Assembly (NCBI GenBank): GCA_047967505.1
Contig: CM106538.1
Length of the DNA stretch: 64,000 nt
Strand: one strand, 5' to 3'
Source: Dipteris shenzhenensis
Lineage: Eukaryota > Polypodiophyta > Polypodiopsida > Gleicheniales
Shown here: in pieces, positions 24,395 to 36,310 of the stretch
How positions within the stretch are numbered: position 1 is the stretch's first letter
Layout: the number at the start of each line of letters is the position of its first letter
Translations under genes and position numbers: made by a program
Notes under the pieces: generated by a model
What the model was told of the DNA's origin: nothing
What the model saw: only the letters and a program-made list of their open reading frames with translations
The model's database searches: none

Positions 24395-25870
24395 TTGTTC
24401 TATTGTTCCCGCATGTTGGGTCAACATCAGATAGAGTTGTATCTCAAGTTTGTGGATCAGAATCCGGACATTTCAATTGGGCAGAGGAGCTTTGAGCATT
24501 GTAAGCCCTGGTACATTAGAAAACTCAAAGACATGAATGTTTGTTGTTGCAAAACACACATAGACTTTGACCTGGCCTAGCAAGCTATGAATGACTTGAG
24601 ATCCGGTCATGTTGGAGCATTCCTCCATGGAGATTGCATAGTCTATAGGCCACGTGGATCCTCATCATGTGTTGCAAGGGAGGGTAGGTTTTGTATCCTA
24701 TGGTCTTTGTGGGAGCCAGTGGTTTGTCCAAAGGGAGACCGTGAGTGGCACAGGATTGAATGCATTCGTGGCATGCAAACATTGTAGTTTGAAGCTGAAG
24801 AAGAAGACATTCAATGTCTATCTAAATAAATGAGGGAAGACAACCACATTGATCTAAAATGGAGGAGATTTGAAAATGTCAATGTTGAAGGATCCATCAA
24901 AAAGAGATGGCTACTGTCATATAAGAGCACCCAACCAAGGGAGCTTGTAGGTTTCGTGGTTCAATCCATCCCAAAATATGTGCTTCACAATTTCACAACC
25001 AACTGGTAGGATAAGCAATTCAGGACGTGCCTTTCAATTTTCCTGGTGACACTATTGTATCTGTTATAGATTTTGCAAAAAATTATTCTTTTCAAGAACA
25101 AGATGAGATACAAAGTGTTCAGTGGTACAACAAGTAGATAAAAATTCTTGTGCATATCACGTACAATCATTTGCTTGATTCTTCCATGCTTGATGCCAAT
25201 CTATTTGCTGACTCACAAGAGTCTAGGTCAGTGCAATGCACTTACCATTTCTACATTTCAGATGATAGGAACATGACACCCTCTATTTGTGCAACATGCT
25301 TTTCTACTGCATTGGGAATGGATGAAAAAGAAAAACCCCTGTGTAGAAAATATAAAACAACATTGGGTGTAGTCAGATGGTGCTGCCTCTCAATTTAAAT
25401 CAGCACGGAGATTCCACTTCATCTCAAGGTTCAAATCCCTAACCGGTTTAGACATGATGTGGAATTTCTTTGGGTCTAGCCATGGCAAGGGTGAACATGA
25501 TCAGATGCCTATCCTGCTATGCAACAAGGTCCGAAATGCATGGTCTGCTTTACCCCCATCATAGATTATTGTTGTATCCGATGGCCTGCATGCTACCACC
25601 CTGTGCACGTTTTTGATTTGGAGTGTTTGTGCATACAAAATTACTATGTAGAGAATGCCATTTGCCATTGCCCAAGTCATGGACAGATCAAAGTATGATG
25701 AGACAGTTGAGTGTGTGAAGAGGTCTGCCATTGTGCAGCAGACTGGCCTCAAGAGCTAGGAGATGCTTGCTATAGAGAGGTTGATAAGATTGTTGGGAGT
25801 CTGGAATTTCTTAAAAAAGAAAAATGTCATTGCATTTTGAAATAATAAAAATCTTGCAAACATTTCTTGA
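24395..25870 (+). pseudogene. DDE-like transposase remnant of a family also seen in animals
   Basis: Plus-strand pieces in order: ISIGQRSFEHCKPWYIRKLK, HVGAFLHGDC, VSVIDFAKNYSFQEQDEIQS plus VQWYNKQ, FYISDDRN, SDGAASQFKSARRF and MMWNFFGSSHGKGEHD. The pattern VDF.ENY...QDEIQS.HW, then SDG..SQFK, then F..SHGKG..D, is familiar from uncharacterised transposon-like proteins of animals and plants. The aspartates in VIDFA and SDGAA are plausible catalytic residues. At least six stops or frame changes are present. The superfamily assignment is left open. Confidence 0.55.
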
Positions 25871-26449
25871 ACTTGTGGATATTCTCATGGTGCTCGTAAT
25901 ACCTGATTTTGTATCGACCTGCTTCCATGTTAGTACTTAAATGTTTTAAGTAGCCTAGTGGTTGAAATCTGACAGTTAACTATACCCAGTCTAAAGGCAG
26001 TCTAAAGGGCACTAGCACCAAGGATGTTTTTATCAAAGCTATGCTTGTATATTAATATTAAATCTTGGCGAAACTTTATCGAGCTAGTTTTTTTAGTTTC
26101 ACTATATTTGTATAACATATTACAAATTTATATATTTTCTTTTAAATTTTAAAGAAAAACTTGTAAATCCTAGCGAACCTGTAAATTTATTCTCATAAAA
26201 GTTTCAAATCTTGGCAAATTTTTCAAGCCTTTATTTTTATTAGGGCATACAAACTTTCGACACCAATATAAAAGTTTCATTTCTTTACAAAACTAATAGG
26301 AAAAAATCATCTATGACTAGCACTGTGCAACAAATTTTTGGATAGCACGACAGTAGTGTAGGGATAGCATGGTAGTAGTGCAAGAGAAGTTATCATAAGG
26401 TTGCCGATGTTCTCCTTCATCTCCTCCACTTTTTTCTCACTCTATGCAA
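25871..26449. other. Unassigned AT-rich stretch inside family R copy B
   Basis: No gene or repeat recognised between the end of the DDE-like remnant and the minus-strand coiled-coil remnant. Confidence 0.3.
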
Positions 26450-26454
26450 TAGCG

Positions 26455-27770
26455 TCATCTCAATCCCTCAGCATCTGTTGAACCTGCGTAAATTGCTGAA
26501 AAACATCTTCATGGGCGGTTTCCAAGACTTCAACTCTAGTTTGGAAATCTTGCAGGACAACAGACTGCTTTTCATAACTGTCGAAAGCCAGAGAAATCTT
26601 GTGCAAACATCTATCGTGATCTTCTTGCAGGGTATTGTAGCTTGCTCTTCGGACTTCCAACAATGTTTCAAAAAAACATCCCTCACCATGGTTGTTGCAA
26701 ATTGCTCCACCATGGTGGCTGGAACTTGCTCCACCATGGCTGCTCTCTGCATCCTTCCTGGCCTAGGGAGCTGCCCTATTGTCTTCTCCACCCCGGCTAC
26801 TCTCTGCCCCATCCTTCCTAGCCTTGAATCTCTCTCACAATTCCTGCATTAGCTTTTTGGTTTCTGCATTCTCCCTTTTCAGCTCCTCCATCATCTGGTC
26901 TTTTTCAATGATCAATGCGCTTTGCATGTTACAGAGCCGTTTGTAAAGAACCTCGTTTTTTACTCTCTAATATTCAAGGTCCTTTTGCATCTTTTCTAGT
27001 TCCTTGTCTACCATGTCATTTCTCACTTCTTCAGGCCTATCTCAAAGCTCCTTCATGCACTTCTCTGCTTCTTCTCTTCTATGCCTTTCCATGTTGATCA
27101 ATTTCGTATCGACCTCAGCTTGCTCTTATGCCTGCAAGGCCCTCGCTTGTGCCTCATCTACCTTGGCTTCTGCACCTTCCCTGAGACTTTTCTCAAGTTG
27201 CACTGCCTTTGCTGCAACGGTGGCTTTCTCTTGTAGAAAAGTCACCTTCTGAGAGATCTGCTTCTTGTATTGCTCAAAAATCCCTTTGAGGGTAGATGCC
27301 ATCAGGTGCATTGTAGCTCTAGCAAACTGCAATGACAATTGGGATTTGCCATCCACGCAATTCTTCAGGTTGGTTAACACACTCTTGGAGATTGCCCTTG
27401 AAAAAGATGCATCACATCCTTTCAGTTGCTCTACTGCCGCTTGAACCTGCCAGAACTTGTAGGTTCCTCTCGTGGAGGTTTGTTAGAAAGTTCAAAATCT
27501 TGACTCCACCATCTTTACTAATTTGAGCGTTGGGGTATACGTCTAGAATATCCTATCTCTTCCACTGCTTCTCAAAAAAGTGTGCTTGTGAACTGCCTCC
27601 ATAAATTTTTAGAGCCTTTTCAATCACTCTTTCATTGATGGTAATCTTCTAACCTTGACAGACTAGTTGCCCCTCCTTCACGTGCACCTCCTGCACAATC
27701 CTAGTGAAGTTTTGGAGAGCATCCAAATTGGGCTTTTGAATAGGGAGAGAGGAGGTCCCATATGTCATGA
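26455..27770 (-). pseudogene. Coiled-coil protein remnant (minus strand)
   Basis: From about 27,770 downwards: ITINERVIEKALKIYGGSS, AHFFEKQWKR, VYPNAQISKDGG, then a long alpha-helical part (KKQISQKVTFLQEKATVAAK, LEKSLREGAEAKVDEAQARA). After a frame change come TLQEDHDRCLHKISLAFDSY and VEVLETAHEDVFQQFTQVQQ. Heptad-like spacing suggests a coiled coil. The N-terminal part resembles the putative-plant-transposon-protein type of domain, but I am not certain. It is convergent with the DDE-like remnant and may be the second gene of family R. Confidence 0.45.
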
Positions 27771-28029
27771 TTTCAAGATCAGGGGAGGAGGGACTCTCAC
27801 ACTATGCTACAAAGGGGGAGGAAAGATTGTGTGAGGAGCTCCCAGACTATGCAGGGTCCATTACGAGAGGGGATAGAAGTTGCAGGAAGAGTGCAAGGAA
27901 GAAAGAAATGGTCAAGAGGGATAGAATATAAATGGAATATTGGAGGCTTGAGATTACAAGGGAGAACGAAACGTTTGAGAGGGATAGAAGAGGAAACGGT
28001 TAAGGGAATGGAATAGTGGTTTAAAGCCT

Positions 28030-28830
28030 GACTACATTGTCAAGGCAAGGCCACCGTACTAGTTGTAGCTAGAGACTACTGTCAAGGAAGGTGAGAGCCA
28101 CCATGGTGGTTGTAGCCTGACTACTGTCAAGGTGAGAGCCACCATTGTGGTTTGTCCAAAATTTTGAATAATTCAAGGCGGTAGTACTGACTTGCATGGT
28201 AATGAATGACTAGAGGTGGTGGCATCTAAGGTTCCTAGCCACGTCTACGGTGGCGGCTAAGGTCCACCAAGCTGTCAGTTAATTACCAGCCATCACAATG
28301 GCCTACAATTACTCAGCTTCTAGTTACCACCACCGGGCTTGCATGCATGATTACTATGAGTGCAGTAAATTATGGTAATGAGGGATTAAAGGTGATTAGG
28401 CTTCATGATTTACTTTTGTGGGAATTGCTGCCCAATGGTGGTGGCTATCATCAGCCACGTCTGTCGTGGCTATGATTCCACCGTGCCACCGCTCACCGAC
28501 CACCGCACTTCAGCATGCATGATCACTACGAGTGTAGTAAAAATTACTAGTCACGAGGCTTGCATGCTCAGTAGAAAACTAGAGTCCATGACCTGATGAG
28601 TGATTAGACATGGTAATGAGAATTACTACCTGGTGGTGGTGGCTCTCATCAGCCACATCTATCATGGCTAAGATTCCACTGAGCTGGCAGTTAATTACCA
28701 GCCACCGGAGTGGCACCACATGGCATCTTCTTCATGATTACTAGCCCGCCTGGGGGATTCCACCACGGTGGCCTACAATTAATATAGATGGAACCCCGAG
28801 CTCCAGCCACCATGGTGGCTCAAACTTTAT
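28030..28830. repeat. GCCACC.TGGTGGC-rich degenerate repeats
   Basis: Short palindromic words such as GCCACCATGGTGG recur many times, mixed with phrases 'ttaccagccac', 'catgattactatgagtg' and 'tctcatcagccac'. This looks like a subterminal region of family R. No coding sequence. Confidence 0.6.
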
Positions 28831-29930
28831 AATATATATAAGATTTGTGGCATTTGGTATTTTACTACATTGCTTTGTTCCGCCCATGCTCTGCTACTTT
28901 GCTCCACACCCCTCCTCTAGCTCTTTTCCGCCCTTGCTCTACTTTGCTCCATGGTCCCTCCTCCAACTCTCATCACTGCATCTACTCCCCATCTTTTGCT
29001 CACCCACTCATCTTCAACATGCCTAGTACCACCCCCCTCGATGCTCTATGATCCCAATAATATATGCCTTCTCATATAAGGTGATTGCGTTCCACTCACT
29101 TGGAGTAGAAATACTAGCACTAGTGGAGACCCTTCGTTCCCATAGGTGACTCCCTACACATATGAATGTCATCACCTTAGATAACATGCTCACAGAGGGC
29201 CTCTTTATGGCTTTGTGTATGGGTTCCCCCTAGATGTCAACGAAGGCCTCAATATTTTTAGAGCAAAGTACTCTCGACTTGCTGGGGGGGCCATAATCTG
29301 AGTCCTGGCAATGTGCATGGTCTTTATACTCTCCATCGTATCCGCCTTTGGCTTCCTTAAAGTTTTTAATGCAACAAGCTAGACTGGCAGAAAACTGAGT
29401 TGTAAAAATTTCCTCTTGCTCAGACGAGGCTCTCAGCAATGGCTGGATGTAATCTTTTGGGCTCTCAACGATCTTTTGGCTCACTAGATGTAATGTTTTG
29501 GTCTCTAAGGCATTTATGTAATCTCTTTTTGTTCAATTTGAGGCTCTCAATATGCACTATTGTTAACTTTTGTATTTGTATTTGAATCGTTATGGCTGCT
29601 ACCTGCAATCTTTTGTTTAAAGCTCTCAACAATTGCTGAGTTTTTATAAATGTAAGATCCTCTGTTCAATTTTTGCTTGGTTTAAGTTGATAATTTTTAT
29701 ATAACCTATTGTTGGACATAAATGTACATTGTAATCTCTTTTTCTCTATTTTCACTTGATAATTTGTACTTTTGCCATCATTTATATTTATTGCAACAAA
29801 GACTAACACACCAGGAAAGAAGGACTACAATTTCCTTGGTTTATGACCAAAATAGCGCTAAAATAACTCCAACGACCCCACCGTTGTGGTTGCATGGAGA
29901 TACATCTAGAAAAATACAATTAACTTTCAG
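28831..29930. other. Unassigned stretch of family R copy B
   Basis: No recognised gene. A tandem 'gctctttttccgcccttgctctactttgctcc'-like doublet lies at about 28,875-28,950. A minus-strand open frame of 84 codons at 29,230-29,484 (KNFKEAKGGYDGEYKD) looks somewhat protein-like but is not recognised. Confidence 0.3.
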
Positions 29931-30096
29931 AAAATGCAATTGATGATATGGCCCTTCAGGGGTCCCCTTTAGGGGCAAGGGCCATATTAACATGCCATTT
30001 CTATCTAGTGGCATCTTGGATATTGTATAATGCACATAGATATGGCCCTTGCCCCTAAAGGGGACCCCTCAAGGGCCATATCGTCAATTGCATTTT
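29931..30096. repeat. Long near-perfect hairpin (57-bp arms, 52-bp loop)
   Basis: Arm 29,931-29,987 is the reverse complement of arm 30,040-30,096 at 55 of 57 positions. Each arm holds the core ATATGGCCCTTGCCCC or its complement. The loop itself has a short inverted pair (ATGCCA/TGGCAT). It may be a foldback MITE or a source of small RNA. It is far better preserved than its surroundings. Confidence 0.85.
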
Positions 30097-30099
30097 GCT

Positions 30100-30740
30100 T
30101 GGTTGCACAATAGAATACATTTTCCCTGGTACACAAATTCATAACTCCAAGAACCAACACAGTGGCTTTCATAGATCTCCTCTTGTAATATGTAAAAATA
30201 GGTAATAGAGCTATAACTCCAAGAACTCGTGCGGTGGTCTCTCCAAGACAACCTTGAATTATAGGTGATGACAAGTGGTTAGTAGGCCAGAGACTACGCT
30301 GAGGCAATGCTCAAAATGATAGATTGCATCTCATTATTAGACCAAAAACCAGCGTGGTGGTCTCTATAAGCCAACCTGTGATTTGCATGGGCTACGAGCA
30401 AAGAAGTGACAAAAGGCTGCATGATAACAAGTGGTCACTGTGCTGCGACGGTGTTTAGAATGATAGATTTCATCTAATTATTACGACAAGAACCAGTGCA
30501 GTGGTCTCTCCAAGACAACCTTCAATTTTAATGATCTGCATGGGTTTGTGCCTACTGCCAGGTGGCAAAGCTGCAGCAGCAAAAGGCAGCACAATGATAA
30601 GTGATCAAGCGGCGTAGGCCAAAGACTATGCTGTGCGAAGCAGTGCAGAGATGCCATGTGTCGAGCTATGCGGTGTTTTGAACAAATAGATTGTGTCTCA
30701 TTATTACGCCAGTGCGCCTTCATGACGTTGGGAAAATTTT
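30100..30740. repeat. Subterminal repeats of family R copy B
   Basis: Imperfect units containing 'aactccaagaaccagcgcggtggtctctcc', 'aagacaacctt', 'tgacaagtggt' and 'attgtgtctcattattacg' recur four times between 30,140 and 30,740, next to the right terminus. Confidence 0.6.
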
Positions 30741-30842
30741 TAGTGAGAGCATAGGTCCATACAAGATTCAAATATTCACCCAGAAGCATATCGCATCCCG
30801 GCCCCAAAAATAGTTCCGTGATTGGCTATACACAAGCTAACG

Positions 30843-31432
30843 TTGACCCTAAAATTTTGAAAACTTTGGCTTTCAAGGGGAGAATGGCTCCAGGCCATTC
30901 CCAGTACCATTCTCCTCTTGCAAAGATGAAAATTTTAAAATTCTATCTTTGTGAGGGGAGAATGGCAAGAGTGCCATTCTTCCCTTACAAAGCCAAAATT
31001 TTGAAATAGGACATTCCAATGGGAGAATGGCACTAGCGACATTCTCCCCTCAAGAAAAGCCAAAATTTTTTAATTATGACATTGTAATGGGAGAATGGCA
31101 TTATTCCATTCTACCCTTTTGGCTTTGGAAGGATGGCATTAGTGTCATTCTCTCTTTGCAAAAAAGTTTTGAAAATCTTGGCTTTGCAAGGAGAGAAAGG
31201 CAATCTTGACATTACACTAGGAGAATGGCAATAGCACCATTCTTTCCTCGCAAAGAATGAATTTTGAAAACTTTGGCAGTAGTGCCATTCTCTACTTGGA
31301 TTTTCAAGGGAAGAATGGCAGTAGTGCCATTCTCTAGTTGCAAATTTCAGCTTTGCAAGCTCCCCTTGCAAAGAATTTCTAAAATTTTAGCTTTGTAAGG
31401 GGAGACTGGCAAGTATTCTCCCACTACAAAGC
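30843..31432. repeat. Array of hairpin-forming repeats
   Basis: About seven imperfect units centre on GGGAGAATGGCA followed within a few bases by TGCCATTCTCCC, and are bordered by AAAATTTTGGCTTTG-type words and their complements. Each unit can fold on itself. The array begins exactly outside the right terminus of family R copy B. The open frames here are artefacts of the repeat. Confidence 0.75.
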
Positions 31433-31539
31433 CAAATTTCGTCTATTGCACCTCAGTGGACCTATCTTATGATTCTCTTTGATATTTATATGGTCACAAT
31501 CATATTTTCCATAATTGAATGATAGGGAATGTCTACTAC

Positions 31540-32045
31540 ATGTGGGGACAAGGTGAAGATTTTGGTGGGGAATGAAGTGGTTGCAACAAGTGTAGTTTGT
31601 AGTATCGATCCAAATGGGTATTATAGTGGTGTTGGTGATAGTGGAAGCATTTCAATAATGACACTCCCTTGCCATTTTCCACTAAGGATGCAATGATTAT
31701 TGTTGGTGAAGCAATTTGGAGTGTCTCAATTTGGCCTAAGACCTCCCTACAATATGACGATGTTGCTTTAAATGAGCCAATAGATTAAGGGGCTCTAGCA
31801 AGTGAGCTTGAGAAACCTTACGTTGAGGATTTTTCCAGTTTCTTCATTAGAAACTAAGAACCGCATTTGTGAATCTTGGAAGAATAAAAGAGTTGTCTTG
31901 TGGGATGAGAGCATGATAGAAACCATTGGGGAAGGTGTGATCTTATATGTTTTCCCAAATGATTATATCAACTTTGATCTACTAGGAAATGATTGCATTG
32001 GTGTGAGTATTGAGAAGAAAGGAAAAATTAAATCAAGTATCTAAG
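31540..32045 (+). pseudogene. Unrecognised coding remnant
   Basis: Plus-strand pieces read GDKVKILVGNEVVATSVVCS and IDPNGYYSGVGDSG; in the next frame IIVGEAIWSVSIWPKTSLQY; then CESWKNKRVVLWDESMIETI and GEGVILYVFPNDY. The first block faintly resembles the Transposase_23 (TNP1) type of domain, but the match is not secure. Three frames are needed to follow it, so it is not functional. Confidence 0.35.
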
Positions 32046-32242
32046 AGTCTTCTATCCAAGACATCAATTCTCTCAGTCTACTTAAGCGCAGGCCAATCAA
32101 GCATGTTACCTTACTGGATGAAGCCCATTGCAATAATGTGTGCCCATGGACCAATATGCTAGTACAAGTGAGGTGGTCATCAATGAAATGTTGGGAAGGG
32201 ATGTTGCTTCACTTTCAAAAAATTGAAGGTACACTTTCATTT

Positions 32243-32390
32243 ATTCAATCAAATGCTGCACCTCAACTCTATTGAGTTTGTTGGCTTATTACAAACCAAG
32301 AAGACTCTACTAACGACCCTAGTTTTCTGATGAGCAACTGCACAACAACAAAGGACTAGCTTTTTGATGAGCAACTACACAATAGAGGAC
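32243..32390 (-). repeat. Partial 3' LTR of the Copia element
   Basis: It matches 58,460-58,570 ('cctcaactctactgagtttgttggcttattacaaaccaag', 'gatgagcagctgcacaatagaggac') with a local duplication of the 'gatgagcaactrcacaa' part. Its outer half is missing. Gag sequence abuts it directly, marking an internal deletion at about 32,390. Confidence 0.7.
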
Positions 32391-32777
32391 AGTGCTATCT
32401 CATTGAACCTGGAAGGAAGACTTTTCAAGAGTATAGACTTCTGATCACCATCCTCAATTTTGGCACCAACTCCTTGAAGTTGCTTCAAGAGCATCTAGAT
32501 GCGATTCAGAAAGGTTCCCAGATCTTGTTGCCATTCATATAGAGATTGTAAAGTTGTTGTTTGAGATTTGATTTTGAATGATGCATTTTGGTCCTGAACA
32601 GTGTAGAATTAACCAGTTCACTGTTGCTGACTTTGTAATCTCAACATGGTGAAAGTATTCCTCTCCTAGGACTCGTCCCACCATCATACAAATTGCTTCA
32701 TCGTTGTTCTTCTTCCATGATCATTTCTCTGCTTCTCCAGTTCTTAGTTCCTTCTCTGACTTAGACACAATCTCCCA
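32391..32777 (-). pseudogene. Copia gag, C-terminal segment
   Basis: The minus strand from 32,777 reads WEIVSKSEKELRTGEAEK, then WKKNNDEAICMMVGRVLG and EITKSATVNW. After frame changes come LKQQLYNLYMNG, MLLKQLQGVGAKIEDGDQ and SILLKSLPS. This is the UBN2 Copia gag series. It continues exactly where the segment at 41,068-40,960 stops (FMQKGL, then WEIV), on the far side of an 8.2-kb insertion. Confidence 0.75.
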
Positions 32778-34079
32778 GGGTCAATGTTTACTTGGGTTAG
32801 CCAATCACGTAACTATTTTCGGGACCACAACACGATGTACTTCTGAGTGTATTTGAATTTTGTGTGGACCCACGCTCTCGCCAAAATTTTTCTTGACATC
32901 ATGAAGGCACACTGGCATAATAATCAGATGCAATCTTATCATGGTGAATAGTGCAGAGCTCGACACATGGCACTCTATGCATTTACTCATGAGCATAGAG
33001 ACTATTCTTTTGCAGACTACATCACACATCCTTTGCCTTGCCATGTTTGCTTGCGCAACTTCGCCATCTATCACTTGGCCTGACTAAAGCACAAAACCTT
33101 TGCCTTGCCACCTGTCATTGCGCAGCTTCGTCATCTATCGCTGCGCAACAAAATCTTTTGTTGCGCTGACCACTGTGCTGGTTCAAGAAATGATGTTGGC
33201 ATGGAGAGACCACCACGCTCACATGAAGACATCGTGGCATGGCAGTCTCTAATGGGACCTCTCAAGGTCCATATCCGCAACCACCGCACTAGATGTTGGA
33301 GCTATTTTAGTTCTAAACCAAGGAAAATAGTGTTATTTTGGAGATATTTTAGTCGTATTACTCCTTGTGCAATAATTTCTCAACCACCGCACACGTTCTT
33401 GGAGATATTTTAGTTCCAAGCTAAGGAAAATGTAGAATTTGCAATTTAGTATAGTTTCCTTGCAACCACCATGCCGGTTATTGGAGTTATCATAGTTCTA
33501 AAATAGGGTGCTAGTTATTGGAACCATTTTCACTATAGTAACAACAATTTTTTCAACAATTTCTTGTGCAACGATCCCTATGGTTGTAGTAAAATATAAA
33601 TGAGGGCAGAAATATACCATTTGTTCTTCTTCAGAGCCACTTTCACTACCGTAGTAACAACAACAATAGTTTTGGCGATAATGGTACCACATTGAAATTG
33701 AAACAAAAGAAATTACATAAAGAAATTACATCCGATAGTTTTTGCGATAATTGTTTTTACATCGAAATTGAAACAAAATAAATTACATATGAAGCAAACA
33801 TTTAACAAAACAAATTACATACGAAGATGCTAGCACTTTGCTTTTGTGACACTTCTTTAAGCACTTGTCAACACCACCACTGTGGCAGGACCCGGTGTCA
33901 CTTTTTGCCCTTGTAAGCACTTTCTTACACTTTTGACTTGGTGCCCTGTATGTAGGGGACAATACAAGCACCTCCTAGTGCTATCGTAGATAGGAATTTC
34001 TTACAATTTTGACCCAGAACTCCTCGTATACAGGGGACAATATGAGCACCTCATAATCGAAATAACCTTTTTCATAGCA

Positions 34080-35460
34080 ACTTTTGTCAAGGCACTGGAA
34101 GAGGGAGCTCAACTTGGAGGTGAGCTCAATCGAGCACAACATTCAATAGTGGACAGGGAACTCAATATGGTGGTGAGCTCCAGCACACTGACGCATGCTC
34201 TCAGTGTGTTAGAGCTGACCACCAAGTTGAGTTCCTTCCCTAGTGCTAAAGGTTGTGTGCAATTATGAGAGGCTCAACACTAAGTTGAGTTCTCTCCCAG
34301 TGCCTCACGGAACAACGACGACCCATTTCCCTTGGCTCCCCAACCTGCAACATGGTTGGTCATGAGGTTTTTCTTTCAAGTCTTTCAAGGAATTATCTTC
34401 GTCATAGCAACTTCTTTCAAGGCACTAGTGGGGTTATGAAGGAATTACTTCTTTCAAGGCACTAGAAGAGGGAACTCAACTTGGCGATGAGCTCAATCGA
34501 GCACAACATTCGACAGTAAATAGGAAACTCAATCTGGTGGTGGTGAGCTCCAGCACATTGATGCATGCTCTCAGTGTGTTACAGCTAATCACCAAGTTGA
34601 TTTCTCCTTCCTTAATGCCGAAGATTCTGGTCAATTATGAGAGTCTCATCACCAAGTTGATTTGTCTGCTAGTACTTGACGGAACAATGATGACCCGTTT
34701 CCCTTGGCTCCCCATCTTGCAACTCCCTTGGTCATGGCTATGGCTAGTGGAGTGATGCAAGATGGAGAGTCAAGGTAAACAATGGATCCCATGACTTGGG
34801 TAGCATTATGAAGGGGCATCAAGGTTGTAGCAAAAGATTCATCATAGGGGTAGAAGGGGGCTTGGAGAGAACGTGGAAGGGGTAGGAGAGAAATTTTGGT
34901 GGGTGCAGTGAATTGTTTCTTTGCCCTTAAGGCCTTTATATAGTTAGACTTGTCGCCCTCCCACACCTTCTCCCTTCATTTCTTGTGTTAGTTGTGTGAC
35001 TCTGGGTGCCTATCGCTGCTAAGAGCACAACATCCACCCATTGGATTTTGTTGGTAGCCCAGCCTAGCATAGGCAGTCATCTATATCATTGTCTAGCCAT
35101 GACGTGCGATTAGATGGTTGCCATGCTAGAATTTCTTGATCATCAGAGCCAAGATCATGATAATTCAATAGGAAGAGGGGGGAGGAGCGGTGGCACACGC
35201 ACCCAGCTTACTGGTAGCCTAGCCTAGCCTAGGCAGCCATTTACATCATTGTCTAACCACGGTTGCCATGGGAGAATTTCTTGGTCATCAGAACCAAGAT
35301 CATAATAATTCAATGGGATGAGGGGGGAGGAGCAATGGCACATACACCCAACTTTGTTGGTAGCCCAACCTAGCATAGGTGGTCATATACATCATTGTCT
35401 AGCCATGACATGCGATTAGATGGTAATTCTAACAGTGAGATATGTTCTTAGAGTCTATCT
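34080..35460. repeat. Duplicated segments in family R copy C (first set)
   Basis: The block 'ttcaaggcactgg...gaactcaacttgg...gagctcaatcgagcacaacatt' occurs at about 34,085-34,330, 34,430-34,690 and again at 37,240-37,490. A longer block (about 34,860-35,460) containing 'gcccagcctagcataggcagtcat' is repeated at 37,750-38,470. These are non-coding duplications within the element. Confidence 0.7.
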
Positions 35461-35879
35461 CTAGCTTAATGCTAGTTCTCATTCTAAAAGGGGCTTCCAT
35501 TTTCCAAGTGAAAACCTCTGAGCAACGAGCACATAAAAGGTGGGAGGGGTCAAAATATATAGGCTCAAGTCATTTTTAGGAAGCACAAAATTCCAAATTA
35601 TTTCAAGGAATATGTAAGTAAATATGAAATATTGATGAATAGAGAAAGATATAAATATACATTTATATAATATACATATATAATGTCCAAATACTGACTT
35701 ATTTTATGCCTTTCAAATATCATCTCGAAAAGGATGTGTGATGTAGTCATGCCAAAGGCAGAGCAACAGTCTCTGTGCTCATGAGTAAATGCATATAGCA
35801 CCGTGTGTCAAGCTCTGCACTATTGACCACTAGAATCGTGATTGGGTCAACTCAAAGACCAGTTAAGGCTAGAGGAGGT

Positions 35880-36310
35880 AGGCACTGGCAACGAAATGCA
35901 TTTTTGTTGGTTTAGGATTACCTACAACCCCCACAAAATATAGCTTTTAGTTAATCCCAAACAACCACCATGCTTGTTTCATTAAATCCCAATCAATAAA
36001 TACCAAACAAGGAAAAATGTAAATCCCAAATAGTATACTAATCCCAAACAACCACCGAGCTAGTTTTAATGACAATGATTGTGCATGAGGGACCATCCAA
36101 TTCATAGGTTCAGATAAGCATTCAATCGGAATTAGACTCTAATAACAATGATTGTGCATGAGGGACCATCTAATTCAAAGGTTGAAATTAGCATTGAGCC
36201 AGAATCAAACTGTGATAACAATGACTTTTCATCTAGTTCACAAGCTTAGATTAGCATTCAGTTTGTTTATCAGGCAGTAATAACAATAGTTTAGAATGAG
36301 GATGTGCACA
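35880..36310. repeat. Inverted copy of 38,480-38,880
   Basis: Phrases such as 'taataacaatgattgtgcatgagggaccatc' and 'aatcccaaacaaccaccgagct' appear here, and as reverse complements at 38,480-38,880. Together with the direct repeats around them they make a large internal palindromic arrangement in copy C. Confidence 0.7.

Larger units (their letters stand above)
21698..30849 (+). mobile_element. Family R copy B, large DNA transposon with terminal inverted repeats
   Basis: The left end reads GGGACATTGTTTGCTTGAGT and continues to TATAGCC. The right end, reverse complemented, reads GGGTCAACGTTAGCTTGTGT and continues to TATAGCC, so the roughly 26-bp termini are imperfect inverted repeats. Both ends and the sequence next to them match copy C, which is inverted. 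Flanks are AT-rich (ATTTTTGAT left, AATTTTGAA right), compatible with a diverged 9-bp target duplication. The element holds a helical-protein remnant, a subrepeat array, a DDE-like remnant, a minus-strand coiled-coil remnant, GGTGG-rich repeats and a strong hairpin. Confidence 0.65.
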
